Assembly (NCBI GenBank): GCA_023715185.1
Contig: JAMCAN010000001.1
Span: forward strand, 806,001 to 870,000
Reading direction: 5' to 3'
DNA length: 64,000 nt
Origin: Planococcus sp. MER TA 32b
GTDB lineage: Bacteria > Bacillota > Bacilli > Bacillales_A > Planococcaceae
Shown here: in pieces, positions 1 through 8,123 of the stretch
Layout: each line of letters begins with the position of its first letter
How positions within the stretch are numbered: position 1 is the first letter of the stretch
Notes under the pieces: generated by a model
What the model was told of the DNA's origin: nothing
The model's input: only the letters and a program-made list of their open reading frames with translations
Databases searched by the model: none
Program-made: the position numbers and the translations under genes

Positions 1-252
1 GCTGTAATGAAAGAAAATCCTTCACCGGTTGCACCGAACCCGATGTTGAATATGGCAATCGCAGCAGTGGTCGGATTGATGCTTGGCGTCGGAATCGTAT
101 TCCTTCTCGAATATCTGGATACATCGATAAAAGACCAGCAGGATATAGAAGACATTCTTGGTATCCCGGTCCTTGGGGTTGTTTCGCCGATCATTGAAAA
201 AGCGGAACTTGGACCAGACAACAAAACGACATCAAGAAGAAGGGCGGGGTAA
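1..252 (+). CDS. Wzz/CapA-type polysaccharide co-polymerase, C-terminal part (5' end outside window)
   Basis: The reading frame is open from base 1 to the TAA at 250-252, so the true start lies upstream. What remains is the end of a chain-length-determinant protein (Wzz/YveK/CapA family). It has a Pro-rich stretch (PSPVAPNPM), one transmembrane helix (MAIAAVVGLMLGVGIVFLLEYLD), and a cytoplasmic tail (DTSIKDQQDIEDILGIPVLG) of the kind that contacts and activates the partner BY-kinase in Gram-positive systems. The kinase gene follows after 3 bp, so the two are co-translated. The family role in setting polymer length at the membrane is established knowledge. The missing N-terminus prevents a finer call. 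Confidence 0.88.
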   Translation, partial: AVMKENPSPVAPNPMLNMAIAAVVGLMLGVGIVFLLEYLDTSIKDQQDIEDILGIPVLGVVSPIIEKAELGPDNKTTSRRRAG

Positions 253-255
253 GAA

Positions 256-957
256 ATGGCCAGAAAGAAAAAAGTTCTCCAGCAGACAGCTCGTAAACTC
301 ATTGCTTATACAACACCCCGTTCATATGTAGCGGAACAATTCCGGACGCTCCGGACCAATATAACGTTCTCATCCCCGGATGCGGACATTCGCACGATGG
401 TCGTAACATCAGCCGCGCCTTCAGAAGGAAAGTCGACTACTTCGGCAAACCTTGCAGTGGTATTTGCGCAGGAAGGTAAAAAAGTTCTTCTTGTAGACGG
501 CGATATGCGTAAACCGACGACACATTACACATTCCATACAGGGAATACGACAGGCTTATCAAGTGTCTTGACAAGACAGACAACGGCAGAAGACGCAATT
601 CGCCCGACGGCAGTGGAAAACCTGGATCTTCTAACTTGCGGGCCGATTCCACCGAACCCGGCTGAATTACTTTCTTCAAAATCGATGGATACGCTGATCC
701 GCCAATTGACTGGCATGTATGATCTCGTCATCTTTGATGCACCGCCAGTCCTGTCTGTAACAGATGGACAGATTCTTTCCAATAAATGCGAAGGCACGAT
801 CCTCGTCATCAATTCCGGACATACCGAGAAGGAAATGGCGTTGAAAGCGAAAGAAGCGATCGAATCTTCGAATAGCCGGATCATCGGGGCTGTATTGAAT
901 AATTTCGAGCTTCCGAAAGACAATCACTATTATCAGTACTATGGACAAACAGAGTAA
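256..957 (+). CDS. CpsD/EpsB-family tyrosine-protein kinase (BY-kinase)
   Basis: A cytoplasmic ATP-dependent tyrosine autokinase of 233 residues that works with the membrane protein just upstream to control polysaccharide polymerisation and export. The bacterial tyrosine kinase signatures are all visible: Walker A at about 52-61 (SAAPSEGKST), Walker A' at 77-87 (VLLVDGDMRKP), Walker B at 157-164 (LVIFDAPP), and a C-terminal tyrosine cluster (Y225, Y226, Y228, Y229) that is the usual autophosphorylation site. The length is normal for split Gram-positive kinases. The counteracting PHP phosphatase is encoded at 1526, after a leader region with two structured RNAs. The stop codon lies inside a terminator-like hairpin. 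Confidence 0.95.
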   Translation: MARKKKVLQQTARKLIAYTTPRSYVAEQFRTLRTNITFSSPDADIRTMVVTSAAPSEGKSTTSANLAVVFAQEGKKVLLVDGDMRKPTTHYTFHTGNTTGLSSVLTRQTTAEDAIRPTAVENLDLLTCGPIPPNPAELLSSKSMDTLIRQLTGMYDLVIFDAPPVLSVTDGQILSNKCEGTILVINSGHTEKEMALKAKEAIESSNSRIIGAVLNNFELPKDNHYYQYYGQTE

Positions 958-987
958 AGAGAGGCGACTCTTTTTACTCTTTCTTTT
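951..987 (+). terminator. Intrinsic-terminator-like hairpin after the kinase gene
   Basis: AGAGTAAAGAG at 951-961 pairs with CTCTTTTTACTCT at 968-980 (one bulged T), and TTCTTTT follows. The kinase stop codon is inside the 5' arm. It sits upstream of the two EAR-like RNAs, so it may partly uncouple the kinase genes from the long downstream operon. Confidence 0.5.
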
Positions 988-1090
988 GAAACAATAAGGA
1001 AATAGTTGGTAAAAATTTTTAAGAGTAAAAATTCATACAATGTAACTACTATATTTATAGAAGAAACTCATTTTTCCACAGCTCGTATGA

Positions 1091-1232
1091 AAAGAAAGAG
1101 AGTGGGAGAACCCTTCTCTACTTTAGGCGTCACAGTGACACCAAGGAGTCGTCCCGAAGGGACAACTCCTTGAGTGACGCTGGGAACCGAAAAAGCGATA
1201 CCCAAAGAGAAAGTGAAGCTGCACTTATACGC
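1091..1232 (+). ncRNA. EAR (epsC RNA) processive antitermination element, copy 1
   Basis: A structured region between the kinase gene and the next polysaccharide gene, the same place where Bacillus subtilis carries the eps-associated RNA (EAR) between epsB and epsC. A long hairpin is readable: GCGTCAC (1127-1133) pairs with GTGACGC (1174-1180), then CAAGGAGT with ACTCCTTG, then GTCCC with GGGAC. It is followed by the unpaired block TGGGAACCGAAAAAGCG and a small AAGTG/CACTT hairpin. Near-exact repetition of the unpaired blocks in copy 2 argues for function. The EAR identity is from memory of the family and genomic position; a covariance search against Rfam epsC would decide. Its known role is to let RNA polymerase pass distant terminators in long polysaccharide operons. 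Confidence 0.72.
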
Positions 1233-1276
1233 TCCGAGCAAGAGAGAACGAACTCATTTCCACACCGCTCTCACCG

Positions 1277-1483
1277 AAAGAAAGAGAGCGGAAAGACTTC
1301 TCTCTACTTTAGGCGTCACAGTGACAACCTTGGAGCTATATAGAAGGTAAAAAACTTGCTCCTGCATCGCTTCGCTAGCTTCGTCGCAAAGGAATTGCCC
1401 AAATTGCATTGGACAACTCCTTGAGTGACGCTGGGAACCGAAAAAGCGGCACCCAAAGAGAAAGCGACACCGCACTTTTACGC
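1277..1483 (+). ncRNA. EAR (epsC RNA) element, copy 2, with an inserted repeat fragment
   Basis: A second copy of the same element about 45 bp further on. The conserved blocks CTACTTTAGGCGTCACAGTG, CTCCTTGAGTGACGCTGGGA and ACCGAAAAAGCG are retained. The tip of the long hairpin is enlarged by about 65 bp. The inserted part contains GCTCCTGCATCGCTTCGCTA and CTTCGTCGCAAAGG, which also occur in the large inverted element at 58034-58266, so a dispersed repeat seems to have entered the variable loop without touching the conserved core. A ribosome site and the phosphatase gene follow 28 bp downstream. Confidence 0.68.
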
Positions 1484-1525
1484 TTCGGGTAATCAAAAAA
1501 CCGCATATATAAGGAGGAACACCGA

Positions 1526-2293
1526 GTGATCGATACACACGCACATATACTTTCAGGTCTTGATGATGGCGCGCAGAACATGGACGAGACAAAAGCGCTG
1601 CTGCAAAAAGCGATAGATGAACAGCTTACGGGCATCATTGCGACTCCTCACGCTTTCCACCCCAATTTCAAAACCGATTTGGAAAAATTAAAAACACAGC
1701 TTGAAACTACACGCAATTACATCGCGGAACAAAACATCCCGCTTAAAATCTACAGCGGCCAGGAATGCCGCCTCACAGAAAAACTGCCTGACCTTCTGGA
1801 CGAAGGCAAAGCATTGACCATGGCGGAATCCCGTTATGTCTTATTGGAGCTGCCTTCCTCAGGAGTGCCGGGATATACGGTCCCGATCATCCAGCAATTG
1901 ATCACCCGCAATTATGTGCCGGTTATCGCACACGTCGAGCGGAATCAGGGCATCATCGAAAAACCGGAACGCCTGAACCGTCTGTTGCTACACGGAGCGA
2001 TGGCGCAGGTCACAGCCGGCTCCGTATCCGGTCATTTTGGAAAAGCGATCCAAAAAACGGCAATTGATTTGATCGAAGCCAATCTGATCCATGTATATGG
2101 CTCGGACGTGCATAGCATCGATAAACGTCCTTACCATTTCAATGCTGGCCTGGATTTACTGGAGAAAAGGAATCTGCATGAGTTTGTCGATATCTTTTTG
2201 GAGAACAACGACCGGATCCTGCTCGATGAAAACCTTCATGTGCTGGAACCGCAGACTGTTCAAAAGGGTAAATGGTGGAAAATATTTTCGTGA
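1526..2293 (+). CDS. CpsB/CapC-family PHP-type tyrosine-protein phosphatase
   Basis: A metal-dependent phosphatase of 255 residues that removes phosphate from BY-kinase tyrosines. It starts at a GTG preceded by AAGGAGG (1511-1517). PHP metal ligands are visible in order: THAH near the N-terminus (D3-H4-H6 region), ATPHAFHPN, SGQECRL, VIAHVERN and GSDVHS. Length and motif order match YwqE/CapC/Wzb-like PHP enzymes of Firmicutes. With the co-polymerase and kinase it completes the phosphorylation cycle that sets polymer length. It is the first gene after the tandem EAR elements. Confidence 0.93.
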   Translation: MIDTHAHILSGLDDGAQNMDETKALLQKAIDEQLTGIIATPHAFHPNFKTDLEKLKTQLETTRNYIAEQNIPLKIYSGQECRLTEKLPDLLDEGKALTMAESRYVLLELPSSGVPGYTVPIIQQLITRNYVPVIAHVERNQGIIEKPERLNRLLLHGAMAQVTAGSVSGHFGKAIQKTAIDLIEANLIHVYGSDVHSIDKRPYHFNAGLDLLEKRNLHEFVDIFLENNDRILLDENLHVLEPQTVQKGKWWKIFS

Positions 2294-2418
2294 TATAGTG
2301 AGAAATTTTTAGATGGCTTTTTACCTACATTACATTTTGTTTTTTAAATGGGCTGTAAAATGTCTGGCGTTTTCAGCTCATTCTAGTATTTTCTCGACAC
2401 AATCGACACAATTCGACA

Positions 2419-2447
2419 GTGACTTAGGAGAATAGTCGTGTTACGAT
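2419..2447 (+). promoter_or_regulatory. Weak sigma-A-like promoter before the dehydratase gene
   Basis: GTGACT (2419-2424), a 17-bp spacer and TACGAT (2442-2447) sit about 75 bp upstream of the start. Just upstream the short motif TCGACACAA is repeated (2395-2418), which could be a binding site. The match is modest, and no experiment supports it. Confidence 0.25.
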
Positions 2448-2519
2448 AAACTAAGTTTTTGTTAGATATTCACTGTTTATGCAAAAAAATATTATTTCAT
2501 GACAGAAAAGAGCGATTGT

Positions 2520-4355
2520 ATGACTTTGAAAAACCGAACTTCGTTACTCGCTGTGGTGGACTCCTTAATTGTCTTTTTCTCCATTTTTATCGGCTATTTC
2601 CTCCTCCACCCTTGGAAGAACCCTTTCGAAAGCAACTTCCTTATAGCGAGTGCTATAACAATTTTTACCGCTCACCATGCATTTGCCACTTATTTCGGCC
2701 TTTACCGCAAAGTGTGGGAATATGCTTCGGTCGGCGAACTGAAACTGATTTTTAAAGCGGTCACTTTATCCATCCTGGCAGTAGGTGTTGTGCAATTCCT
2801 TTATCGAGGAGATGTCCTTTTCCGGGCATTGGCGATCACTTGGATGCTGCATCTTTTGCTGATTGGCGGATCACGTTTATCGTGGCGCATTTTCAGGGAT
2901 TCGAAGTACCGCGTTAAAACGGGAGACCTTAAACCGACGATGATTGTGGGCGCAGGCCAGGCAGGGCAGATGGTTGCGAGACAACTTTTGAACAATCCGG
3001 AAAACGGCTTGGTACCTGTACTGTACTTGGATGATGACACGAAAAAGCACGGATATGAAATCCATGGCATCCGGGTAGCGAATTCTGGAACGGATTCCAT
3101 TGAAGAAATTATAGAAGATAATGAAATCGAGCGAATCATCGTAGCGATTCCTTCCTTGAGCAGACAGGAAAGCGCTGAACTGATGAAACGCTGTGTGGAT
3201 ACCGGTATCCATACACAGACGATTCCAATGATCGAAGATGTGATGACAGGAAAAGTATCGGTTACTGATATGCACGATGTGAAAATCGAAGATCTTCTCG
3301 GGCGCGATGAAGTACAGCTCGATATGACTAAAATCGCGAATCAATTGACAGGTAAGACGATTATGGTGACTGGAGCGGGCGGTTCGATCGGTTCTGAAAT
3401 CTCCAGACAGATTATGCGTTTTGGTCCGAAAAAGCTTCTACTTCTCGGGCATGGTGAAAATTCGATTTATCTGATCGATATGGAATTGCGTAAGAAGCTG
3501 ACGCCTGATACTGAAATCATCCCGATTATCGCGGATGTACAGGACAGGGAACGGATGTTTAGCGTTATGGATCAGTACAAGCCGGATGTTGTTTATCATG
3601 CAGCGGCACATAAGCATGTTCCTTTAATGGAAGGAAATCCGATGGAAGCAGTCAAGAACAATATCTTCGGCACTAAGAATGTCGCGGATGCAGCTCATAT
3701 TAGCGGAGTAAAAAACTTTGTAATGGTTTCAACTGACAAAGCCGTTAACCCTCCGAATGTAATGGGAGCAACGAAGCGTTTTGCAGAGATGATTGTACAG
3801 AATCTGGCGAAACGCAGTGATACCAAATTCGCGGCTGTGCGATTCGGTAATGTTCTTGGATCTCGGGGAAGTGTTATTCCTTTGTTCAAGAGACAGATTG
3901 CAGCCGGTGGTCCGGTTACAATCACGGATTCACGAATGACTAGATACTTCATGACGATTCCTGAAGCTTCAAGATTGGTAATTCAAGCTGGTACTTTGGC
4001 AGAAGGCGGAGAAGTCTTCGTGCTGGATATGGGCGAACCTGTTAAAATCGTCGATCTCGCTCGCAACTTAATCCGATTATCCGGATATACTGAGTTGGAT
4101 ATACCGATCAAAGAGACGGGTATTCGTCCTGGTGAAAAGCTTTTTGAAGAACTTTTGAATGAGGACGAAATCCAGAGCGAGATGGTATTTCCGAAGATTT
4201 ATGTTGGGAGAGCGAATCCGGCTGCGGAGCTTGAGTTGATGTTGTTGATGGAGAAGCTGCATGAGATGAGTAGTGAGGAAGTCAAGGAAGTTTTGATTGG
4301 GTTGGCTAATAGGAAGAATGTGGAATCCAGGAAATCTGCTGTTTCCACTGTTTAA
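2520..4355 (+). CDS. EpsC/CapD-family membrane-bound UDP-sugar 4,6-dehydratase/epimerase
   Basis: About 611 residues. Four N-terminal transmembrane helices are followed by a first Rossmann segment (VGAGQAGQMVARQ) and a second SDR domain with TGAGGSIGSE. The catalytic region reads VSTDKAVNPPNVMGATKR, in which the usual YxxxK tyrosine is replaced as in the CapD/FlaA1-like dehydratases. The family converts UDP-GlcNAc to a 4-keto-6-deoxy sugar for the first repeat-unit residue. The ATG at 2520 has AAAGAG 7 bp upstream and its N-terminus fits S. aureus CapD-like proteins. The in-frame ATG at 2499 has no visible ribosome site. The priming transferase follows. Confidence 0.92.
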   Translation: MTLKNRTSLLAVVDSLIVFFSIFIGYFLLHPWKNPFESNFLIASAITIFTAHHAFATYFGLYRKVWEYASVGELKLIFKAVTLSILAVGVVQFLYRGDVLFRALAITWMLHLLLIGGSRLSWRIFRDSKYRVKTGDLKPTMIVGAGQAGQMVARQLLNNPENGLVPVLYLDDDTKKHGYEIHGIRVANSGTDSIEEIIEDNEIERIIVAIPSLSRQESAELMKRCVDTGIHTQTIPMIEDVMTGKVSVTDMHDVKIEDLLGRDEVQLDMTKIANQLTGKTIMVTGAGGSIGSEISRQIMRFGPKKLLLLGHGENSIYLIDMELRKKLTPDTEIIPIIADVQDRERMFSVMDQYKPDVVYHAAAHKHVPLMEGNPMEAVKNNIFGTKNVADAAHISGVKNFVMVSTDKAVNPPNVMGATKRFAEMIVQNLAKRSDTKFAAVRFGNVLGSRGSVIPLFKRQIAAGGPVTITDSRMTRYFMTIPEASRLVIQAGTLAEGGEVFVLDMGEPVKIVDLARNLIRLSGYTELDIPIKETGIRPGEKLFEELLNEDEIQSEMVFPKIYVGRANPAAELELMLLMEKLHEMSSEEVKEVLIGLANRKNVESRKSAVSTV

Positions 4356-4398
4356 ACTCATTCTATAGTGATATTGAAAAATGAAAGGGGAACAAAGG

Positions 4399-4983
4399 AT
4401 GTTCTCGGTTATGAAAAGAATCATCGATTTCTCATTATCTTTAGCAATTATTATAGGGTTATCGATTGTTTTCCTTCTATTATGTATTATTATCAAACTG
4501 GATTCTCCGGGACCGATTCTTTTTAAACAAAGACGTATCGGCAAGGATAAGAAAGAGTTCAATATACTCAAGTTCAGAACGATGAAAATTGATGCTCCTA
4601 ATGATATGCCTACCCACTTACTCGACAAACCTGATGCATACATAACTCGGGTAGGCAAATTCCTTCGAAAAACGAGTTTGGATGAACTGCCTCAATTGAT
4701 AAATATCCTAAAAGGGGAAATGAGCATTATTGGACCTCGGCCGGCGTTATGGAATCAATATGATCTGATTGCTGAGCGTGATAAGTATAGAGCAAATGAT
4801 GTTCTTCCAGGGTTAACTGGGTTAGCACAAATTAGCGGGCGAGATGAATTGCCGATTGAAGTGAAAGCGAAGATTGACGGTGATTATGTTGAGAAGAAGA
4901 GTCCTGGGTTGGATGCTGAGATATTTGTGAAGACTGTGTTTAGTGTTTTGAAGAGTGATGGGGTTAAAGAGGGAAAGAGCTAA
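4399..4983 (+). CDS. Undecaprenyl-phosphate sugar-1-phosphate transferase (priming enzyme)
   Basis: A 194-residue member of the bacterial sugar transferase family (WbaP C-terminal domain / PglC / EpsL type). It transfers a sugar-1-phosphate onto undecaprenyl phosphate at the inner face of the membrane to start the repeat unit. One N-terminal membrane helix is followed by the family signatures [34 protein letters not shown] and IGPRPALW, then [17 protein letters not shown]. The start at 4399 is supported by AAAGGGG 8 bp upstream and by the closely similar paralogue at 63410, which begins at the same residue. It probably uses the product of the dehydratase immediately upstream. Confidence 0.93.
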   Translation: MFSVMKRIIDFSLSLAIIIGLSIVFLLLCIIIKLDSPGPILFKQRRIGKDKKEFNILKFRTMKIDAPNDMPTHLLDKPDAYITRVGKFLRKTSLDELPQLINILKGEMSIIGPRPALWNQYDLIAERDKYRANDVLPGLTGLAQISGRDELPIEVKAKIDGDYVEKKSPGLDAEIFVKTVFSVLKSDGVKEGKS

Positions 4984-5029
4984 AGGGAATTGGAAATATC
5001 AAGAAATTTAAAAGGACACGGTGATTTAA

Positions 5030-6898
5030 TTGAGTAATAATAAATTAAAGCTTTATATCAATACTTTGAAATACTTAAAACCTACTCAATTTTACCATCG
5101 TGGAAATTTTATGATAAAAAGAAAAAGGATATTTAAATCGATATTTTGGAAAAGGAACTTTGATAAAACGTTACAAGCAAATTTTAACGAAGTCCTAGAT
5201 AACAAATTAAATATTATTTCTTTAAATGGATTTAATATCAACTTTAAATTATATGAGTCGGTGCTCGAACGTAAAATATTACTTGAAAAACAGCAATTTA
5301 TTTTTTTGAATCAAGAAGTAATTTTTGAAAATGAATTAGGTTGGAATGATCCTGCTTTACCACAGTTATGGAGATATAATCTTCATTATTTTAATTACTT
5401 TAGAGATTTAATAGAAATCGAAAAAATTAAGTCATCGCCTGAAAATTTTATTTTACTTAAGAAATATGTAGAAAGTTGGGTTTCAAATAACGACAAGGTA
5501 GGTCTTGGAGATGGATGGCATCCTTATACTATTTCATTACGGTTAATAAATTGGATCTTTGCTTATAGTGCTTTTAAGCAATATATAGATGATGACCAAG
5601 ATTTTAAAAAATATTTTTTAAAAAGTATTATTTCTCAAAACCAGTTTTTATTAAGTAACCTAGAATATGATGTAGTAGGAAATCACATATTTGAAAATCT
5701 TAAAACATTAATAGTTTGTGGAATGTTTTTGAATTCAAGTTCAATTGGTAGCAAATCTAAAAAAATCGGAGAACGAGAACTGATTAAGCAGTTGGAAGAA
5801 CAATTCCATGAAGATGGCGGGCACTTCGAGTTAAGTGCAATGTATCACAGTATTTTATTGAAGGGTTTGACAGAACTATCCTATTTATATAAAAATCTTA
5901 AGTTTGAAATTCCAATTCAAATTATTAAAGTTCAAGACAAAGCTTATAAATATTTAGCGAATATTATACATCCGGATGGAGAGATTCCATTATTTAATGA
6001 TGCTGCATTTGGCATTTCTGAAACACCTCTGTATTTACTGAATTATGCATATGAAAAAGAAAATAAAGATCTAACATTATTGGATCTAATTATAAAACAG
6101 AATGGTCAATCTAAAGATCTGAGATCATTACCTTTGAACAAAGATATATTTTACGCTAAAGATTCTGGATACCTTAAGTCTCAAGATCAACATTTATTTT
6201 CTATATTAGACGTTGGGAAACCTTGTCCAGATTATTTGCCAGCCCATGCACATGCTGATATTTTTTCTTACGAATTATCGTTTAATAGTAAACGCTTTGT
6301 GGTTGACACAGGAACTTATGAATACTCAGGAGCTAAACGAGATTATGATAGGTCTACAGTGGCCCATAACACACTCAGTATCAATAGAGAGAATCAATCA
6401 GAAGTTTGGGGCAATTTTAGAGTAGCTAGAAGAGGATATCCGACAATCCAAAAATATACTGAAGATAATGAAACTGTAGAGATATTAGCTTTTCATGATG
6501 GATATAAGAAGAAGTATAATGTAATCCATTCACGAAAATATGTCCATATACTTAATGAACTTTTGTTAGTCCTAGATAAGGTTGATACAAATGAAGATGT
6601 AGAAAGTTATATTCATTTACATCCTGATATCGACGTAGAATTAGATGGAGACGAACTGAGTTTCTTTGGCGGTAAAATTAAGCTGAAACCAATTAACTCT
6701 TGTTTTTCTATAGAAGAAGCTGTTTATCATCCAAAGTTTGGACTTGAAGAAGTTACGAAAAAAATTATTGTAACTCCTATAAAGAAAGCGGTATTTGGAT
6801 ATTATTTTAGTTATGGACTTAATAAAATATCAATGTTTGATCAAAAAATAACGATAGTTGGAAATGAACAAAAACAAGTGGACCTTAGAATGGAGTAA
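5030..6898 (+). CDS. Heparinase II/III-family protein
   Basis: A 622-residue protein with an N-terminal alpha/alpha-toroid-like part and a C-terminal heparinase II/III-like beta region. Conserved segments include GDGWHPYTISLRLINW, DGGHFELSAMYH, PAHAHADIFSYEL, and DTGTYEYSGAKRDYDRST followed by VAHNTLSI. Such proteins are often found in capsule and O-antigen loci, where they may trim or modify uronic-acid polymers; the substrate is not known. The start is TTG with AAAGGA 13 bp upstream. No signal peptide is evident, which is odd for a polysaccharide lyase. From here to about 19600 the DNA is clearly richer in A+T than the flanks, indicating a transferred cassette. Confidence 0.85.
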   Translation: MSNNKLKLYINTLKYLKPTQFYHRGNFMIKRKRIFKSIFWKRNFDKTLQANFNEVLDNKLNIISLNGFNINFKLYESVLERKILLEKQQFIFLNQEVIFENELGWNDPALPQLWRYNLHYFNYFRDLIEIEKIKSSPENFILLKKYVESWVSNNDKVGLGDGWHPYTISLRLINWIFAYSAFKQYIDDDQDFKKYFLKSIISQNQFLLSNLEYDVVGNHIFENLKTLIVCGMFLNSSSIGSKSKKIGERELIKQLEEQFHEDGGHFELSAMYHSILLKGLTELSYLYKNLKFEIPIQIIKVQDKAYKYLANIIHPDGEIPLFNDAAFGISETPLYLLNYAYEKENKDLTLLDLIIKQNGQSKDLRSLPLNKDIFYAKDSGYLKSQDQHLFSILDVGKPCPDYLPAHAHADIFSYELSFNSKRFVVDTGTYEYSGAKRDYDRSTVAHNTLSINRENQSEVWGNFRVARRGYPTIQKYTEDNETVEILAFHDGYKKKYNVIHSRKYVHILNELLLVLDKVDTNEDVESYIHLHPDIDVELDGDELSFFGGKIKLKPINSCFSIEEAVYHPKFGLEEVTKKIIVTPIKKAVFGYYFSYGLNKISMFDQKITIVGNEQKQVDLRME

Positions 6899-6902
6899 CT
6901 TT

Positions 6903-8123
6903 ATGAATATCTTATTAATCTCACATTATTTTCCTCCTGAAATAGGAGCACCTTCAGCCAGATTATATGAAATGGCAAAAGAATGGATTAAAGAAGGACA
7001 TGAAGTAACAGTATTAACTGGCTTCCCCAATCACCCAACAGGCATTATTCCTAAAGAATATAGGGGTAAATTTTCAATGGAAGAAAATATGGATGGAATT
7101 AGAGTTTTGAGGAGTTATGTATATGCGACTCCAAATGAAGGTTTTGTGAAAAAAACACTTGGTCATATCTCATTTATGTTTTCGAGCGTTTTACAAAGCT
7201 TTTTTAAGGTTGGCAAACCTGAGATAGTAGTTGTAAGCTCTCCTACTTATTTCTCTATGTTTTCGGCTTCCTTTTACTCTATATTCAAAAAAGCGAAATT
7301 GGTTTTAGATATAAGAGATTTATGGCCTGCAGCTATAGTGGAATTAGGTGTTCTTAAGAATAAAACTATCATTAACGTTTTAGAATTTTTTGAAAAGAGA
7401 TTTTATAAGCAAGCAGCTAAAATTGTTGTAGTTACAAATTCATTTAAAGATAACTTGATAGATCGTGGTATCCCTTCAGAAAAAATTGAAGTAATTACTA
7501 ATGGGGTAGATACTAAAGCATTTAAGTATAGTGAAAAAGCTAGAAAAAAATTAAGGGAAAAACTGGGTTACAGACATGACGACTTCATTGGTTTATATAT
7601 AGGGGCGCACGGTTTGTCACAATCTCTTCATGTTTTGCTAGATGTTGCTAAAGAACTCCCCCATATAAAATTTTTATTTGTAGGAGAAGGTGCTGAAAAG
7701 AAAAAACTTATTAAAAAAGCTGAAACAGAGAAAATTTTGAATGTGCGATTCATAGACGGGCAAGAGAAAAAATATATAACTGATTACTATTCATTGGCGG
7801 ATGTCTGCTTTATCCCATTAAGAAACGTTGAATTGTTCAAAACATTCATTCCTTCGAAAATGTTTGAGATTATGAGCAATTCCCGCCCTATTATAGCTAG
7901 TCTAGAAGGCGAGTCAGAAGAGATACTAAAACGATCCAATTCAGCATTAATAACTGGACCAGAAAATATGAGTGGAACTGCAAGCGCGGTATCGTTATTA
8001 GAAAAATCTCCGGAAAAACGTAATAGTATGGGTGAAGATGGGCGTAATTATGTTATTAAGAATTACACTCGGGAATCACTCGCTAAGAAGTATTTAGATG
8101 TATTGAAATCGGAGGTTAGTTAA
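6903..8123 (+). CDS. GT4 glycosyltransferase, WbuB-like
   Basis: A 406-residue GT-B fold glycosyltransferase. The N-terminus MNILLISHYFPPEIGAPSAR and the C-terminal donor-binding part with IPSKMFEIMSNSRPIIAS are typical of WbuB-type enzymes (amino-deoxy-hexose transfer to the lipid-linked acceptor). The start at 6903 has GGAG 7 bp upstream. An earlier in-frame ATG overlaps the previous gene and lacks a site. The stop overlaps the next start (TAATG). Being placed soon after the priming transferase, it may add the second sugar, but that is inference. Confidence 0.88.
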   Translation: MNILLISHYFPPEIGAPSARLYEMAKEWIKEGHEVTVLTGFPNHPTGIIPKEYRGKFSMEENMDGIRVLRSYVYATPNEGFVKKTLGHISFMFSSVLQSFFKVGKPEIVVVSSPTYFSMFSASFYSIFKKAKLVLDIRDLWPAAIVELGVLKNKTIINVLEFFEKRFYKQAAKIVVVTNSFKDNLIDRGIPSEKIEVITNGVDTKAFKYSEKARKKLREKLGYRHDDFIGLYIGAHGLSQSLHVLLDVAKELPHIKFLFVGEGAEKKKLIKKAETEKILNVRFIDGQEKKYITDYYSLADVCFIPLRNVELFKTFIPSKMFEIMSNSRPIIASLEGESEEILKRSNSALITGPENMSGTASAVSLLEKSPEKRNSMGEDGRNYVIKNYTRESLAKKYLDVLKSEVS

